A stretch of DNA of 64,000 bases from Prunella strophiata (lineage: Eukaryota > Chordata > Aves > Passeriformes > Prunellidae). The notes beneath the pieces were generated by a model, which saw only the letters and a program-made list of their open reading frames with translations, made no database searches and had not been told where the DNA came from. The DNA lies in contig JAZBQD010000014.1 in assembly GCA_036583965.1 (NCBI GenBank), positions 45,627,490 to 45,691,489 of the forward strand, read 5' to 3'. The translations under genes were made by a program, and so were the position numbers. Each line of letters opens with the position of its first letter. Within the stretch, counting starts at the first letter, position 1. Shown one piece after another: positions 63,801-64,000 of the stretch.

Positions 63801-64000
63801 GAGCAGTATATTTCTGTATATATACAAAAAATGTATATGTAATGTTTCAGAAATGTTTTCTTGCTATCTGGGACAGCAAATTACTACCAAATGAGAATTA
63901 AACTTATGATCATAGACAGGCTTTTTCCTGAAGTTTATGGGTTGCGATGTGCTGCCCTAGCCAACCGTTCATAAAATAAATGCAACCTACTAACTCACGT
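54859..64000. other. AT-rich non-coding DNA to the window end, no gene seen
   Basis: About 9 kb of AT-rich sequence has no frame above 81 codons and no repeat family I can name. It includes A15 tracts at about 60217 and 62669 and a 24-bp imperfect tandem pair at 62859-62906. A short Lys-rich + frame (62722-62925) spans that pair and shows no recognisable domain. Confidence 0.55.

Overview
The window looks like AT-rich bird (probably Neoaves) nuclear DNA: a gene desert or the interior of a very large intron. The taxonomic clue is the repeat content. There are several CR1 LINE fragments with the typical avian 3' tail (repeats of ATTCTATG) and one long LTR-type endogenous retroviral repeat that I recognise from memory as a family common in bird genomes. 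There is no operon structure, no dense coding and no rRNA, tRNA or CRISPR. By eye the sequence is roughly two-thirds A+T. No real host protein-coding gene, exon or RNA gene could be supported. The longest open frames are 125-160 codons. Most of the long ones lie inside CR1 or LTR sequence, and the rest are about what chance gives in this length of DNA.

Layout. Positions 110-1031 hold a + strand CR1 with the 3' part of ORF2 and a complete 3' tail. A 95-bp CR1 3' end lies at 3467-3560. A GC-richer, repeat-like island lies at 4930-5345. From there to 18.9 kb there is AT-rich unique-looking DNA with poly(A) tracts (longest A25 at 10565) and a 14-bp perfect stem-loop at 9998-10032. A compound (GATG)5(GATA)21 microsatellite occupies 18962-19066. 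A degraded LTR, read on the - strand, covers about 22322-23334. From 23.3 to 38.9 kb there is AT-rich DNA with a small GC-richer patch near 29.2 kb. A second long CR1 (+) covers 38943-39757 and is unusual in lacking its 3' end. A third (+) covers 46634-47057, and a fourth (-) covers 48824-49435 with a palindromic tail. A (CTTT)n tract lies at 52869-52926, a probable old CR1 scrap at 53506-53580, and an ancient CR1/L3-like fragment (-) at about 54500-54760, followed by a perfect 34-bp tandem duplication. The remainder to 64 kb is AT-rich with nothing recognisable.

None of the mobile elements looks active. The three LINE copies that still cover the reverse transcriptase catalytic block each carry a different substitution in the conserved FADD motif, and the LTR shows no internal retroviral region. 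I did not find a novel biological system. The best second-look items are the 3'-truncated CR1, the palindromic CR1 tail, the 34-bp tandem hairpin duplication, the 14-bp stem-loop, and a perfect DR3 nuclear-receptor motif at 50499.
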